A stretch of 64,000 nucleotides of DNA, taken from Melanocharis versteri (Eukaryota; Chordata; Aves; Passeriformes; Melanocharitidae). The translations under genes were made by a program, and so were the position numbers. Below, piece by piece: positions 1 through 13,400 of the stretch (its first letter is position 1; every line of letters starts with the position of its first letter). The stretch lies in the NCBI GenBank assembly GCA_013397845.1, contig VZTG01002916.1, positions 186,001 through 250,000 of the forward strand, written 5' to 3'. Under the pieces are notes generated by a model. That model was not told the DNA's origin and ran no database searches. It saw nothing but the letters and a program-made list of their open reading frames with translations.

Positions 1-2939
1 TTCTCAATGTTTTTATTTCTCCTGTCCCAAGCCCTGTATTTCCTTACTTTTGAGCTGATGATGTGTATATACTTATTTATTGGCTAAGCATGTTTTGGGA
101 AAGAAAAATTGTCTCTTGGCCTCTGAACATGCTTCCTAAGATGTTGCTTTCTGCACTGCTAAGGTAGCAAGGAGAGTACATAAAAGCCATTGTTTTCAGA
201 AACTCTAGACACATTTCAGAGAAAAAGCATAGCTATAAAACTTGTTCATCTAGTCAAAATTCTGCTAAAGAGCTTTCTAGGAACATGTATTCCAATTCTA
301 CCTTCACTGTTTCCTTTACAAATTTCAATTCTTTTTGTGGTGTTTTAGAAAGTAATTTTAAATCAAGTTTATTGCCTTATTTTTCCCTGTAACACCTTGC
401 CATCATGCTCCAAGTTGTGTATAGTTTATATTTTTAGTCAAGTGAGTATAGAGAGTTCTGGTAAATCCTGTCAAAACCCATGATATGGTAGCCTACAGAC
501 CTCTATACATGTTGAGACAAGATTATTCACAAACAGATCTTTCTACCCCTGTGAGAACCGGCTGTCTGAGGGAGTTGGTTTTGCCTGCAGTAGGAAAGTT
601 GCTCACCGTGGGCAATTGAATCAACCATGGCTGAAGAAGTACTGAAGGGTGATGAGAGAAGCAAAGCCTCCTCGTGACCAGCACTGCTTCAGAAATGACA
701 ACCCATCAGAGTTTTGTTTTAATCTTAAATTCTTCTGGCCTGCCAGCTCAGCATTGATCAGTGTGGCTTGGCCCAAAGCTGGCAATGTGCTGAGAAAGGC
801 AGGAATTGGTAAACAGCTGTGTAATGAAGTGAACATGTGTGTACAGTCTGCAAACCTGGTCTACTATGATGAAAAATCCATCACTCTCTTCTTTTGCCTG
901 CTTTTCTTTCTCCACTGCCTATTTCACCTATACCTGCCTTTGAAATTTGATTTGTTATTATTATTTGATGGGACAATTCTAATTTTTTTTTCTGAATGTG
1001 TGACCTCAGGTTGTTTATCTTTTTCTGTCACCCACACAGTTTGACAAATGTGTTAACTCTGTTGGCAAATACCCCATTTAAAGTGCCTGTGAAAGACTAG
1101 TTATAAGTTTTTTCTACAGGGGAGCTGACAGGAGGAAAGTTTGAAGGATCAGTCGGTTGCCACCCTCTCTGCAGGGACTGTATGGGGGAATTGTCTGGCT
1201 TTGCATTTCTAACCCTTTGCAGCTGTTATTCTCACAATGTATTTTATGTATCTGAACTGCTGTAATTGGTGGCTGAGAAGCAGAAATACCAAATCAGCTC
1301 ATCTTGTCTTTAATACTTTCTCTGACATCATCTGTGAAATATACTCATTGATGCTGTGGAATAACAAGGCTGGGGAAAATACTTTTTTCCCCTCTGAACC
1401 ACACTCCTTTACCTGCCTGAGGGGCAATATATCAAAATATCAATTACCACGTACTGTCTTTTACTGTACAGTATTGCCAGATCAGAAAATATTGTTTGGT
1501 TGCTAGTTGACTATTCATTAAACAATGTATTTCTGTAAAAGCAAATTTTCCCCCTTCCTCCCCCATGCACATGTTGTCACTAGTTCATGTTTGGGGACAC
1601 TGCTAACCAATTGCCTTACCATTTTCATGCTGGTTATTTGAGTTGTTTTTTTCTCTTTCTGGCTTTGTACCATTTCTTTTTCATTATGGTGAACATCATC
1701 CTGAAGTTGCTTTTGGTATGTATTAGTTTGCTTTTTTAATGTACCTCTGTATTTGTGTTCTACTCTCCTGTTACCCTTGTTTTTCCCTTGTGTGTAGATG
1801 TCCCTTACTTTGCTACCTTAACATTTCCCTGCCTCCTGCTGCTTCCCTTGCTACAAGTGGAAAGCTAATAGCTCAGGGACAGGACTTGCTTTGTTGACCG
1901 AAGAGGTATCCTTAGAGGAAGATGGGATGATATGTTGTCTGCTAGGAAAGTGCTTGGCTCGCCTCCTCGCCTCTGCTCATTGCGGCATGTGTTTTGGGGT
2001 GTTTGTCTTTATGCCTTGACTCTGGTTCTATGTTTAGTTGTACTGAGCCCCAGCTAGTACTTTACTCTGTCTGAACCAGGTGCCAGTCTCTAAGGTTTTT
2101 AAACGTTTAATCTTGAAGTCAGTTTTCATATAGGTTTTTTTTTTTTCGCACATTAGCCGCAAACTTGCCTCCTCTGTTGCTTTCCAAGCTACTCCTCTTG
2201 CTGCCAGTTGATGGCAGTGGCATGCCCAGGTCTGGCACTCAGACTTCTCGGTGACTTCTGGCTGTTGCCATTCAGGACGGGAGGCAGGGCGAGGAACAGC
2301 ATCTGCTGAAGTCCTGCTCATTTGCCTAGTGCCTATCTCCAGTGCCCATTTCTGCCTAGAAGTGCTGGCACTGAATTGAAAGCAGCCCAGTTCTGGTGTG
2401 TTACAGCTGATTCCCCCAGGTTTCAGAAGAGCAGCTGTGAAAAGGCAGTTTTCAATTTATTGCTGTGTGTGGGAAACTCTGAGCAGCAGGAGAGATGGAG
2501 TGTTTGCATGTCGGTACCAAGCTGCATCAGCTTAAGCTTGCATTTTGAAGGTTATTTTCTCAGCCATAAGCATTGAAGGCTTTTCATTTTATATATAAAA
2601 TTCCCTAGAAATTGATGGTACTTGCTCAATAGAATTTTTTTCTGGTTCTTATTTATTTTGCAGTGAGGAGATAAAGCATATGCTTCTCTTCAAGTGTGAT
2701 TGCTTGTATGCATGAGTTCAAGAATGTTCTCGAGTGTTTTTCCTGTCAGGAAAGGGAAATCATTAATTAAGAGCATTGTGAAGAACGAACAGAGCTACAG
2801 TGAGTACTTCTTTAAATATGTGACCTGGTGAATCAAAACTAGAAGAGAAGGTGATTATACAGGAATTTTTCTTCTGTTTCCATTTTTCTCTCAAACCATT
2901 AATTATTCATGAATGCTCAATTGTCTTGTCTGTGGGGTT
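1..2939. other. Non-coding AT-rich DNA
   Basis: No recognisable exon, RNA or repeat. Short ORFs are not protein-like. Probably CADPS2 intron 1 or 5' flank. Confidence 0.6.
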
Positions 2940-3610
2940 TTAGAAATAGAGGCCCGCAGCTTCTGTGTAATGAAAGTGCTGGAGGGATACTCTGAGTGAT
3001 AGTATCGACACAAAAAGAATCCTTAGGATAATACCTGGGGTAGACTTGTTTGGGCCATGGACAAGGATGTGGAAGAAAGGACAAATATATTGTATGGGTT
3101 TAAATGAGATCTCTGAAGAGATGGTGTACATCTACAAAGGTTAGAGGAGAAATAGCAATCAGTGATGGAGAGTTTCGTGGACTGAGTTGAAGGTGCTGAG
3201 AAAGTGTATGGAACTGAATTAGTTTTGGAATAGAGGAACTGTTCAGCAAGGACAATGACAAAGAGAAATGAATTCGTAGCAGAGAAATCCATTGGTCATG
3301 AGAGTTATGCTTTTCAGTATTAAACAGAAATGAAGGAGGAATATCTTGGGAGTGAGTTTGCAAGAAGATATTGGTCTAGAAAAAAGGATAATGATTAAAC
3401 TGTAAATAAGGGAATAGTCTCAAAATACATGTCAGTGTAATACAGAATAGCAAGGGCAAAGAGCTGGTGAGAAACATGGTATGCAGAAGCTGGACTCCAT
3501 GAAAATCAAAGCAGTGGCATATAGTGCACTGGGGAAAACAGTGGGTTTTTTCTGCAGAAAGTTGGAGTTGTTTTATATGTTTAGATTTTTCTAATGGTGA
3601 ATTCATGAGT
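2940..3610. other. Purine-rich block on the plus strand
   Basis: About 670 bp rich in A and G on the plus strand (AGAAGGACAAATATATTG-like sequence, GAAATGAAGGAGGAATATCT). Four overlapping minus-strand ORFs (60 to 89 codons) are explained by this skew. No family recognised. Confidence 0.4.
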
Positions 3611-5621
3611 TTTCTTTTTCTAAGAAAAAATTCACCTTCAGGCAGTCTACGCTGAATCTTTATCTTGCTGGCTTTTGCTGGGAAACATCCCCAGTTTGTG
3701 CCTATTGCTCATAAATTTCTTGATTTATTTCTAAATTATGTATTCTGAGGCCTTGTAGCAAGGTTGTTTCTTATTCAGAAGTGTTCTACAAATTTTCTCC
3801 ACTCCAGCTGTTTAATACATCAAATACGTACTATTGCTAAAATATTAATAGTGAACATTTAATTTTTTTATTATTATTTTTACCTCCTTATGGATGGAGT
3901 GTAAGCAAAGAGAAGAAATAAAAATAAATAATAGTTTTTTGGTATAGATCTGATACTAAATCATCTTAGAAATCAGTTCCCCTTTCACTTTCTCTTCCTT
4001 TCTACAGTGTCATTGAAAGGCAAAGGATTTTTCAGTTTCCTACCAGTGGGGATTTAAGAGTAAATAGCGGCATTATTTGGAGATGGAAGTTAACAACTTC
4101 CACTAGATTTTTTATTTTTTTTTGTAGTAATCTTCAGCTAGCTGTTGGAGTATTTGCCTGAATGGACACTTAGATTCAGCTTGCAGCGACCTAACTCCAA
4201 ATGCAGTATCATTCTCATAGCCACACGTGTTACACACAGTAGAGGTTCTGAGCATACTAGTACATGCTTATGAAGTAGCTAGATGTGTTTTAGCTTAAAT
4301 ATTCTGTGATACAAGTTCTGACAATATTTTTTATATGAGTTTGGGTTCTTTTCAGCATGCTTTGTCTACCAAATTAAATTACTTTTAAAGCACCACTTGA
4401 CATTAAGGCCAGCTTTTAAAGTTGTCTTTTTCTGCCACCCAAGTTTTTAGGTACTTAATGTTTAGTTACTTAATAACTTACTTAATGTTCCCAGGCCTTT
4501 TTCTGTGATAATAAATGTTATAAAACTACTAGCTATGTTTTGTGAATATAAGCCTTCTGTTTTACCACCTGGAATATAAAAACCCAAATACTCTACAATG
4601 GTAAGCTGAAAATTACAAGATCCAGCAGTGTGTGCATATATCGATGTATTTTACTCATGTGTCGCTGAAAAGGAAGTGTCATTCTTAACTGTGTAATGTA
4701 GAGGTAATCTGTTTGTTCTGCAGATCAGTCACCCACTGATACCAGACTATGGGAGTATTTTTGTGCACGGCTCCCTCTCAGACACCCTGAGTACAGGATG
4801 TAGCATACAGGACTTCTGTTAGAGCCAGGTGAAAATTTGTTTGTCTCCTCTTTGCCCCCACCACCCACAGCCTGGGGTGGGGAATTTTTAAAACCTCTTT
4901 ACTTTCTGAATATCCTGGAAGGTCAGTGGTATGCTGTGAACAGAGCTGCTGTTGTCTTTGCTTGACTCTTCCTTAGGCTTTAATTGGAGCAACTGGATTA
5001 CACCAGTCTTTCTTCTGCTTTAATACACTTTGCTGTCTGTAAATGAAAAACACCATGTAAGAAAGAGAAGTATTATTTATTTAAAGTAACAATAAAAATA
5101 TTCAGATTATTACTGAACCTCTAGCCGTTTAATGTGTTCTGGATATTTGAACTCTAATGGTTTATTAAACCATTAATTGCTAACAACAGTTAGTCAGAAC
5201 TCAGTCCAGAATGGCCTTCAAGAGGTCACAGAGGCCTGATAAAATCAGTAAACTGGTTAAAGCCTCCATACATGACCCTCTTGCTGTGTTACAAGCTGTG
5301 TCTGTTACAAGTGCACTTAACTATGCAGAGCAGCACAAAAGGGTAGGAGGCTGTACAGGCTGGCAGGGTTCTGTTTCACTGTACAGATGCACTTTTCTGG
5401 TGTCACACTGCTTGCCAGTGTAGATGTGACTTCAGAGAGTCAGAGAGATTTAATATACAGCAAATAACCCAGAGTCAAGAAAGAGAGATGGAGCCTAAAT
5501 GAGATAAATAGCACAACAGGGCAGTCTCCTTTCTGAGCCATTAAAGCAGAACAGCATATGCAATGCAAACATAAAACCAGCTGAAATAACAAAGTAATAA
5601 GAGTCTTGCTATGTCTGAAGT

Positions 5622-5651
5622 TAATTAGGGGCAACAAACTGCCCCTAATTA
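5622..5651. repeat. Perfect 12-bp inverted repeat with 6-nt loop
   Basis: TAATTAGGGGCA, loop ACAAAC, TGCCCCTAATTA: a perfect hairpin. Nothing nearby marks it as a transcription terminator or transposon end. Confidence 0.95.
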
Positions 5652-6327
5652 CTGCAAGTGTAGGATCCTCAGCAAAGCTGCCTGGGATACTAATTAAAAG
5701 AACTGATTATAAGAAATAGAATGAATAATTAATGACTAAGGAATCATTTTCAAGAGTATCTTCAGAGAGCAAATAAAGTGCCCTTGGAAAATATTGTGAC
5801 ACCCTGAGCCATCCACTGAATCTAATCCTGCAGATAGACCTGAACTGATTTGCAAGTTTGCTGTGCTTATGCTTTCTAGTGCTGAGGCAGGGACTAATAG
5901 GGGCAGAATGACAGGTAAAATAGGAATAGTATTTCAATATCAAATGCTCTCTTCAACTATTTTTTTAATGTATGACTTCAATAGAACCTGCTTATGAAAT
6001 ATGCTGACATAGTGTATTTTGTTTTAATAGTTGGCTTTGCAATAGTTTGCTGCTCATAGAGATGAGAGAGGTCTTTAGTGCTTGCAGGGGGCCTCTGGGT
6101 AGCATCCTCTGTGTTGATTAATGGCATGTGTATCTGTAGCAACTGTTGGCTGTCGAATGTATGGGCCACCAAACGGACTGTGATTTTTTCTATGTTCTTG
6201 AAAAAACAGCAATATGGAAATTACATCTGACAGAATAAAAATTGAAAGTTTAAAGATTTATCTTCTTCTCAAAAAAAAATCTAGTTCAATTAATAAGGCT
6301 TTTTTATCCTAAGCAGGTCTTGAAAGG

Positions 6328-6365
6328 GGCTAATCAGGGGTAAAGTGGCTAATCAGGGATAAAGT
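6328..6365. repeat. 19-bp tandem duplication (GGCTAATCAGGG.TAAAGT)
   Basis: GGCTAATCAGGGGTAAAGT (6328-6346) is followed at once by GGCTAATCAGGGATAAAGT (6347-6365), one mismatch. Each copy holds TAATC, a homeodomain-like core. Confidence 0.9.
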
Positions 6366-6519
6366 TTTATCCAGGCATCTGTTTGGGTCTTCCCACCTAA
6401 TTGGCACTCCTTAATTTATTAGTTTGAACTGTTTTTAATAGCCTTAATCCTCAATTACATTGACACATATATAGAAACTTAAATTAGGAATAAATAAAAA
6501 TAAATGCTTGGAAGCATTG

Positions 6520-6990
6520 AATCCTAGGAGTAATTTCCTGTACTGGTTCTAAGTCTGCTGGAGGCTGAGGTGGGAGGCTGCAGGTACCCCAGGGTTCTGG
6601 GGTGCCTACGAAGGGGACATGGGTCTTGAAGTAATTAGGCTGGGCGATCAACCCACTGCTGTGAGATGTCCCTCTAAGACAGGTGTGACATTTAAGTCTC
6701 ACTTACTGACCTGTGATCATTGTAGTGAGCCCCTCTTTATTTGGGATTCATGTTCACAGAGGGACCAAACCCAGAACTGAAATACCCATGTCTTTTGTAG
6801 TGTCTTTTAGTTGTGCCGAGCTTCAATAAATTCATCAGTATCTCCCTGTTCCCATAAGGTTGTGTGTTGTAATGAATTGATTAGTATCTGTTTGGTCCCG
6901 TGAGGTTGTTTGCTGTAACTCTGAATGTGTTCCCATCCTGGAAGAAGGGAAACGATCGACTCCCGTGTGCTCGAAGTGAGACCATGACCA
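6520..6990. repeat. Unclassified repeat-like block, possibly an old LTR
   Basis: A GC-raised block with an AGCTTCAATAAATTCATC poly(A)-type signal, a repeated GGTCCC.T.AGGTTGT motif and an A/T-poor body differs from its surroundings. On the other strand CCCAAATAAAGAGGGGCTC gives a second poly(A)-type signal. This resembles a degenerate LTR but no termini or target duplication could be defined. It contains no coding evidence. Confidence 0.28.
6831..6922. repeat. Imperfect 46-bp tandem duplication
   Basis: TTCATCAGTATCTCCCTGTT at 6831 recurs as TTGATTAGTATCTGTTTGGT at 6877. Both continue through TCCC.T.AGGTTGT.TG.TGTAA. Period is 46 bp with roughly three quarters identity; an old direct duplication inside the repeat-like block. 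Confidence 0.8.
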
Positions 6991-7108
6991 TCATCCATGG
7001 CAGAGGCAGAGAGTCCTGCTCCTGGTGGTGCCTTTCTGCTTCCCTGCATGTCGGGGCTCTGCCAGATTCTCTATGGGATGTGAAAAAGCATGCATTTGTG
7101 TGGGGTTT

Positions 7109-7124
7109 TATATATATATATATA
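7109..7124. repeat. (TA)8 microsatellite
   Basis: Eight uninterrupted TA units, followed by AAAGGGAGGAGAGAGAG and a short GT run. Confidence 0.95.
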
Positions 7125-7364
7125 AAGGGAGGAGAGAGAGTGTGTGTGTACACATGAGAGAAGCAGTGAAAAAAGCTGTAGGTACTAGAGAAGGGGATTA
7201 GAATGAGTGCTGCACTGCATGTTGTGATCTCATTGGTTTGCATTTATGCATTAAGCATAAAATACTGAAATACAAGTTACTTAATACTACTACTTTTTCA
7301 GAATTGTCTTCTTATTTGTTATGTTTATTGTAGTAGAATTTATAAATTGCCATTTAATTTCTTT

Positions 7365-7433
7365 AAAAACAAACATCACACACTCCCAATCCCTCAAACC
7401 AAGCCAACAAACCCAACATCCCAAACCCTGCAA
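7365..7433. repeat. A/C-rich low-complexity tract
   Basis: CAAACCAAGCCAACAAACCC-type sequence almost free of G. Any ORF here is low-complexity. Confidence 0.85.
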
Positions 7434-10400
7434 ATCTGTATTTCTGCCTTGGCTTTCCTAGCTTTTTCATGTAAAATGAAAGTCCTAAACCTTGTGAGAA
7501 GGAAGCAAAGATGTTCATATGACTTGTGTTAATAGTAAAGATTTTATTTTTTATTAATATTGAGCTTTTAGAATTGATCTGATTCCTTAGGGCTAGGTCA
7601 GAGTATGCCCTGTTGAAATGCATACACTGAATTTCTAGTATTCTATTTCTGCTCTTTAAGTTTTACAAGCATAAGACTTAAATATCTTGCTTGATTTTAT
7701 ATTTAGGATGGATTTATACCTTGGCTGCAGACATTTGCTTTGGAAGCATATGTGTTCTCAGTGTGAAGGATAATTTATTTTCCTAATTTGATTGAATTTG
7801 TGGGGGTTTTCCTATAGTGGAAAAATAATTAGTCCAACAGGAAAACAGCTATCTCAATTATGTGGTCAAAAAACCAGAAAAAATTCTCCTCCTGCACTGC
7901 ACAACTGTGGAGATAGTGCTTACCTTTTATTCAGTCTGATTTTAGTGAGGCTACGGAGCAGCCAACACAGCTGTCATAAGTCACATTTTGGGGAAAAGAA
8001 GAAGTTGGTCCATTTTATTTTTAGTAGTGATGTGGTTAGGGTGGAACAGGTGCTTCGTATCAGTGATCAGCCTAACACTGCCTCAGTCAGTGCTGATAAG
8101 ATAAATGGGGTAATGCATAATGACTATAATAGCTGGACTAATACGTCATCTGAGAGGTTGAGTGAAGAGGTCTGAGGACATGAAGCTCTGAGCAATACAG
8201 GTGCAAATCCATTGCAATCTATAGTGCTGGAGAGCCTGGAAAATGAACAGAATTGCATAATAACGTCAGAAGAAGATAGGTAGCCTCTAACCGTTCCTTT
8301 CTGAAAGGCTGAAGGATTCAGTGAGAAAACTTGGTCATTTTGTCAGTGGAGTGAACCCATCCTTGGACAGGATGTGCATTTGCGTGTGTAAGGCAGGTGT
8401 CAGGTAGTATGTACTCACCGCAGTCATTCATATGAATAACTAAGAAAAAATAGTACTTCAGGTACTACCAAAATTGAAAACTCTCAAAACACTTGTAAGT
8501 TGCTTGCTAATTTTGAGCCTAATAATTTTAAGCTAAATAAGGGATTGAAATAATTTGTTGGTTGTTTTTTTTTTTCTGTAGCAAGTAAGTAAATTTGTGC
8601 AATCATTGCAGAAGACTGAGATCAGAATGGACTAAACTAATCCTGTTTTGAAGAGGATTTGACAGTCTGAGTTAGGGACACCATTTCTGATGCAGTAGCA
8701 TCTAAACAGTTTCATGTGCGTATTTGCAAATTGTGTGCATACAACTTAGTAAACCAAAACAAGAGCTTTTTCTGAAATGTGGCAAATATAGGAGAGTTGT
8801 AGATTTTCCCTCAGCATATTGTGTGAAACCAGCTATTTTATCCCCGTGCCAGTTCACAAGATTCTTTTTCAATCACCAGATATTTACCAGGGGACATGTC
8901 TGCTGCCAAACAGCTCTGCTGCTTTATTCGTGCCTTTGACAGAACATGTAATAAGCCAGGCCAGCAAAGCTGCTGTGCCTCAGGTACACCAAGTAAACAT
9001 ACTTGCAGATATCATGGCTGAATGAAATTTGGATTTGCTGTGGAATAGAAAGATTATATTGCAAAATTATTGCAAAACTGATGGATGTATTCAACACACA
9101 GAGAGGCTACTGTGTATGTTACTGTTACTTGTACTGCAAGTGCGAAGGGACCTCCTGGGTTGAGTCAATCTCATCCGAAAATAAGACATCTTGTCTCTTT
9201 TATAAGCGGGTGAAATTTCACTTAGTAGGTATTGCCACTATTTTTCCTTACTCTAATAGTTGTGAGACTTTTTGTTTCCCAGACGAACGCATTTGCAGGT
9301 TTGGTTTATACCCACTTCCTGTTCTATCAGCTCTACGCTTCAGCTGTAATAACAGCTTTTCCTTCCTGAAGGATTTTGTAGAGGATGGCATCTCATTCTG
9401 CTATATGAAACAATCCAAGGTCTGAACCATCCCTCAAGCAGTAGTCTCTCTTCTGCTCTGACTATCCTAATCGCCTTTTTCTGTAGGTTTTGCAGCTGGA
9501 ATTAATGCACCCTTGTTCTCATGTCACATTAGCATGGTGCCTGGAGTGTGCTAAGGCAGTGCACCTGAGCCTTCAGCTCAGAGCAGCCAAGGAAAACAAA
9601 AATCTCGCAGAAGTTCTTGTGAGTCCTGGCCTGAAGTTTGGGATGCTGAATTTCACCCCATTTCTGTTACCACAGCTCCTGTGCTGGCTATTTTCCAGTA
9701 CATCTTTTTATCTGGTAAGTTTTTTTTATCCAGTCCGTGTGCTAGTGCATCCCAGCCCTGAATGTCAATATCAGTCTACAGATTCAGAGTATTTATAGTC
9801 ATGTTCCTCTTCTCTCATGTAACAACATGGAAACACTCTATTTATGGTCGATTTTCAGCTACCTTTCCTTCTATTTGTCCTTTAACAGTTACCCTCACAT
9901 TTTTTGGAGTCTTTTCCCCCTTTGTGGCAGTATCTCCACTGCGTAACTGTTGTCTAGATAAGACCTACAGCGTTCTTCTAGCCAGAAAGCAAGAATAAAA
10001 AGAAAACAAATTGCTTGATTTTTATCATCTTTTAAATAATTGTGGTAAATCGGTGACTTTGTAATCCTTTCTGTTCTGGGTCCGGTGTTACTCCATTACA
10101 CTTACCCTGATTCTAAACTTATTTTTATATCCTTGTCCTGAGGAGTCTATGCTCCTCTGAATATAGAGACCTGCTGCCCTCTTTTGGGAAGGAGGGTTCT
10201 TTGGTTGATGCTGGACAACTTTCAGACTCTTAAGAAGAGTTTGTACACTGCCTCATTCAGGTCTCTCAACTCTTCAGATGACTGAATTGACTATGTCAAG
10301 GAATTAAGAGGAGTTAGAGAATAAATTATCACTTCTCAGTTTCCAGCTAAAACGATCTTCCTGACAAAATGCAAACTGCTGAGACCAGATTTGTGTTCAA

Positions 10401-13400
10401 TAACCATGCCTATCAGCAAGCTCTCAAAATAATTAAGCGCTGTGGTGATAAAGAACAAAACGTGTTCAGTGGCACAATTTGTATGAAATCACTTGCAGTG
10501 TTGCTGTGTGCCTTCTTTCTAATTTGTTTTTAGCCCAACTGCCATCAAGAGTCTTGAGTTCCTGGTTGTCTAGTAAGCTTCTAAAAAGGCTGTTTCTGGC
10601 ATTCTGCTGTGGCCACATTTGGCACAGTGCAGAGCAGAGCTTACGAAACATCTGTTAGGTCAAGTGTTTTGTTGACCACAGGTGGTTAAATGGTTAGGAC
10701 ATACTGATTTCTCTGTAGAATGTGTCCAGACTTGTGAATTTTCACTACACTTTTGCATATGACTTGAATGCTTGTAGCAGTCATGGATAACATGAATAAC
10801 ATATATAGCAGCAGCATTTGGAGTTAATCCTTCCCTCTGAAATACTGAGCCAGTGTTTTTGTTTTGAAACCCATTGACATGTATATACACGAGTTTTCTG
10901 TGCAACAAAAGACAGAGACCTGTGCTTCCTTCCTAACTTTCCTTCCTTTGACACCACCACTTTGTGGTTGAATAGAGCACAAGAATGAGTTACTTATGGC
11001 CCTACATCATCTTTTATTCTGCCTGTAGTGTGGTAATTCAGGCATCTCCCAGCATTGGAAAGTTGAAAGGACCTTGGCCTGTCTGCCTTACTCCTACTCA
11101 GCACTTCTAAGTAATAATTTTAGGAAAAGCTGTTACAAAGAATATACTGTGAATTATTCTGAAGGTCAGTAATTTTTTCTGTGCTTCTTGAGGATGGTGC
11201 TTGTGCTGGGGACCAAGTGAATCACTTTGAAAGTCTGGTTCTTGTTCCTGTGAGGTTTAATTGCACAAAGTTAAGCAAACCTCATTCATCGCAACTCTTC
11301 CACTTCTCACACTCCTCAACTATATTGGATTTTATGGAATGGCATATATGTCTTCTGATTTAGGCTTGTGTTGTCTGATCCTTTGCACCAGAAAGAAGAA
11401 AATTTTAGAAAGGGGAAAAGGGGCATCCTGTCAAATTAAGTTGATAGTCTCAGTAGAAGAGTGGAGAACTGGGAGTTAGAGGAAGGAATAAGCTCTTTCT
11501 CTGGAAGCTCTGATTTTTGTATGCTTCGGTCCCTTGTTGTTACACCTTCTGTGCAGAACAGGAAGAATATCAAAGTGTTGCTCCTCTACTGTAACTTTGA
11601 AAATAATAGAAATACTGAAAGTTAGGTTTTATCTGAAGTTTGGAAAGGAAATTACATCTGCAGAATATCAGACTACCCCCTAGTTGACGGTGCAATAGCT
11701 ATGTAGTAAGTGTCAGCTCAGTTCCTCTGACATGTACCCAATCACTGTGCCATTTTTTTTCTGTGAGAGTGGGAGAGACGGAGATCAGGAATCGTGTTCT
11801 GTTGCTTTTGGTTAGATACGTAAATTACCAGCACAGTGTATACCAACGTTTTCTTAGGCAACTTTTGCAGGATTAAAGATAAGAATTTACTCCTGGCTTA
11901 AACAAGAAAGGCCTGTGCTGAGCATCTAAAGATCTGTTGCTCAGCCTCTCCTGGTGATCTGAGAGGCAAGTGTACTTGATAATTGTATGTGACAGGATTA
12001 ATCCAATTTATTTTTTCCAAAGCTGAATTGTTACTGTTAGAAAAATTCCCTTTAAAGCAATAAAGAGATATTATAAAAAACAACCACCAAACAAAAAAGG
12101 CAACCTCTAGATTATATAGTGTTCTTGTGAGGAAAAGAATATAATTTTTCTACTCCTACTAGTTGGAGTAAATTTTTGGTGTAACTTCAGATACTGATGG
12201 GTTGACTGAGTCCTTCACTTGAGTTAACTCACCAGAGGTTTAAAAAGACACCAGGAAACACTGCATTGTCTTACTACAGCTTATTGCTCCATTCATAAGC
12301 AGAAAGCTACAGTTCAGCTACCTCCTAAACTTGTGAAACCACCTGCAAAGAACTTAGTGGTGGATTTTTTCCAAGGATAGTGCAATGTTTTTTCTCATGT
12401 ATAAATTAAGTGAAAGACCTGAGGACAGAAAATAAACCCTGAATATAAACTATGGCCAATCAGTGGGTTCTCACGGGACTGAAATGTGTCCTAAGATGTT
12501 TGGAGGAGAACAGTGCAGCTTCCCACCCCATGTTTCAATAGAATGGAAAGAGTCACTGTAACTCTCACACTGGAGAGGGAGAATAGTTACGTTTTTTTGT
12601 CCATAGGCTGGAGATAAACAGGGCATGTTGACTGAGCAGTGAAGCATATTAGCCTACCAATTTGGGATTTTATCCTTGCTGTCTACATTTGTACTCCTGC
12701 TTTGTAGCGCCAAGGTGATTTGCCAGTCTCTTTCCCTGGGCTCCCTAGTAGCACTCCCCATTGCCTGGAGGGATTGCTCTATAAATGAAGACCTGTAGTG
12801 GCCACTGTTGAAAGTGTCTATTATCCCTCTGTCTTGAATTTTACAGCTTTTGTTCTACTCCGGTAATTCTGCTGTTGGCTTGTTTTTCTTACACTTTGAG
12901 TGAGGTTGTTGTAATCAGGGAAGGCTGGGAGGCTTTCAGCCAACTTCCTTTCATTGTTTCCTTCAAACATCTGATGTTATCTGGTCTGCCCTCACGTTAT
13001 TAAACACGTGTGCTGTCCTAGACCTACTTAACCTCCTCCCCTTTGCTCAGATCCTGGCCTTCAGGGGACTTGAGCAGGGAAACTTCTGTGGTTCAGTGAC
13101 ATTTTGCACAGGCCGATGCTCTGGGAATATATTGTGAAGTTGTAACTAAGCATTTACAGAGAGTAATAGCTTTAAGACTATTTTCTTCTTTTCTGCTTTC
13201 TGTTGTTTTTTTTTCTTTTTATCTTTAAGAAGGGAACAAAAAAAAAGGTCACACTACTAAGCTCTAATTAGAGTAGCTTTGGAGAGACCTGCTTGATTTG
13301 CCTTTTGAGCTCCGTGCTCTGTCAGGTAGGTTTTGATCAAATGCTTTCCTGCCAGCATTCAGTTGTTAGCATTCAGTTTAAGTTAGTCACCAGTGAATTA

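Larger units (their letters stand above)
3611..6519. other. Non-coding DNA with small local repeats
   Basis: AT-rich. Only the 5622-5651 hairpin and the 6328-6365 duplication stand out. A 70-codon ORF at 5211-5423 looks mildly protein-like but has no support. Confidence 0.6.
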
